The notes under the pieces are model-generated. The model had not been told where the DNA came from and made no database searches. It worked only from the letters and a program-made list of their open reading frames with translations. 6,853 nucleotides of DNA from the NCBI GenBank assembly GCA_023454395.1, contig JAEYFY010000365.1:1-6853 (forward strand), given 5' to 3'. Origin of the DNA: Pseudomonadota bacterium (GTDB lineage Bacteria; Pseudomonadota; Gammaproteobacteria; Enterobacterales; Enterobacteriaceae). Shown here one piece after another: positions 6,775 through 6,853 of the stretch. A program made the translations under genes and the position numbers. The first letter of the stretch is position 1, and each line of letters begins with the position of its first letter.

Positions 6775-6851
6775 GGCCCCTTAGCTCAGTTGGTTAGAGC
6801 AGGCGACTCATAATCGCTTGGTCACTGGTTCAAGTCCAGTAGGGGCCACCA
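6775..6851 (+). tRNA. ileX: tRNA-Ile2 (anticodon CAT, read as lysidine-AU for AUA codons)
   Basis: The 77-base gene folds as a standard cloverleaf. The acceptor stem is GGCCCCT with AGGGGCC, the D stem GCTC with GAGC, the anticodon stem GGCGA with TCGCT (one G-T pair), and the T stem ACTGG with CCAGT around TTCAAGT. The discriminator is A6848 and CCA is encoded at 6849-6851. The anticodon is CAT in loop CTCATAA. It is assigned to Ile2, not methionine, because the acceptor stem, anticodon stem and T loop match E. coli ileX as I recall, including the C4-G69 and C5-G68 pairs recognised by TilS, and because ileX lies near rpoD in E. coli. TilS would convert C34 to lysidine. A37 follows a T36 anticodon base, making it a t6A substrate of the TsaD pathway. 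The window ends two bases after CCA. Confidence 0.95.
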
Positions 6852-6853
6852 AA

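Noticed and set aside
6775..6851. Elongator or initiator tRNA-Met, suggested by the CAT anticodon
   Set aside because: Acceptor and anticodon stems match tRNA-Ile2, not the GGCTACG acceptor of elongator tRNA-Met, and the initiator C1-A72 mismatch is absent.

Overview
The window is a conserved housekeeping block from a gammaproteobacterium of the order Enterobacterales. Every protein closely resembles its Escherichia coli counterpart as I recall it, and S21 appears identical over all 71 residues. The DNA is clearly more AT-rich than E. coli, and third codon positions favour A/T. Together these suggest a Proteus/Providencia-like (Morganellaceae) chromosome. The genus is an inference and rests on no database comparison.

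Layout: (1) 1-131, minus strand: the 5' end of folB (folate biosynthesis), cut by the window edge. (2) 236-892, plus strand: plsY, the acyl-phosphate glycerol-3-phosphate acyltransferase, divergent from folB. (3) 924-952: a bidirectional terminator between the convergent plsY and tsaD. (4) 973-1995, minus strand: tsaD, the t6A tRNA-modification subunit. (5) 1996-2337: a divergent intergenic region with two good sigma-70 promoters for rpsU and two leader hairpins. (6) 2338-6457, plus strand: the macromolecular synthesis operon rpsU-dnaG-rpoD, with an attenuating terminator after rpsU, a heat-shock promoter inside dnaG and a structured dnaG-rpoD spacer. (7) 6487-6516: a strong terminator after rpoD. 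(8) 6517-6774: noncoding DNA ending in a tRNA promoter. (9) 6775-6851: tRNA-Ile2 with anticodon CAT (ileX).

The operon couples the start of translation (S21), DNA replication (primase) and transcription (sigma-70) on one transcript. The internal control elements let the three products be made in very different amounts: plentiful S21, scarce primase, intermediate and heat-inducible sigma-70. TsaD and the terminal tRNA are linked functionally, because tRNA-Ile2 reads an ANN codon and carries A37, the base modified to t6A by the TsaD pathway.

I see no mobile element, CRISPR array, defence system or unfamiliar gene. The points worth a second look are regulatory: a long stem-loop in the rpsU leader, two competing RNA folds in the dnaG-rpoD spacer, and a perfect palindrome filling the spacer of the ileX promoter.
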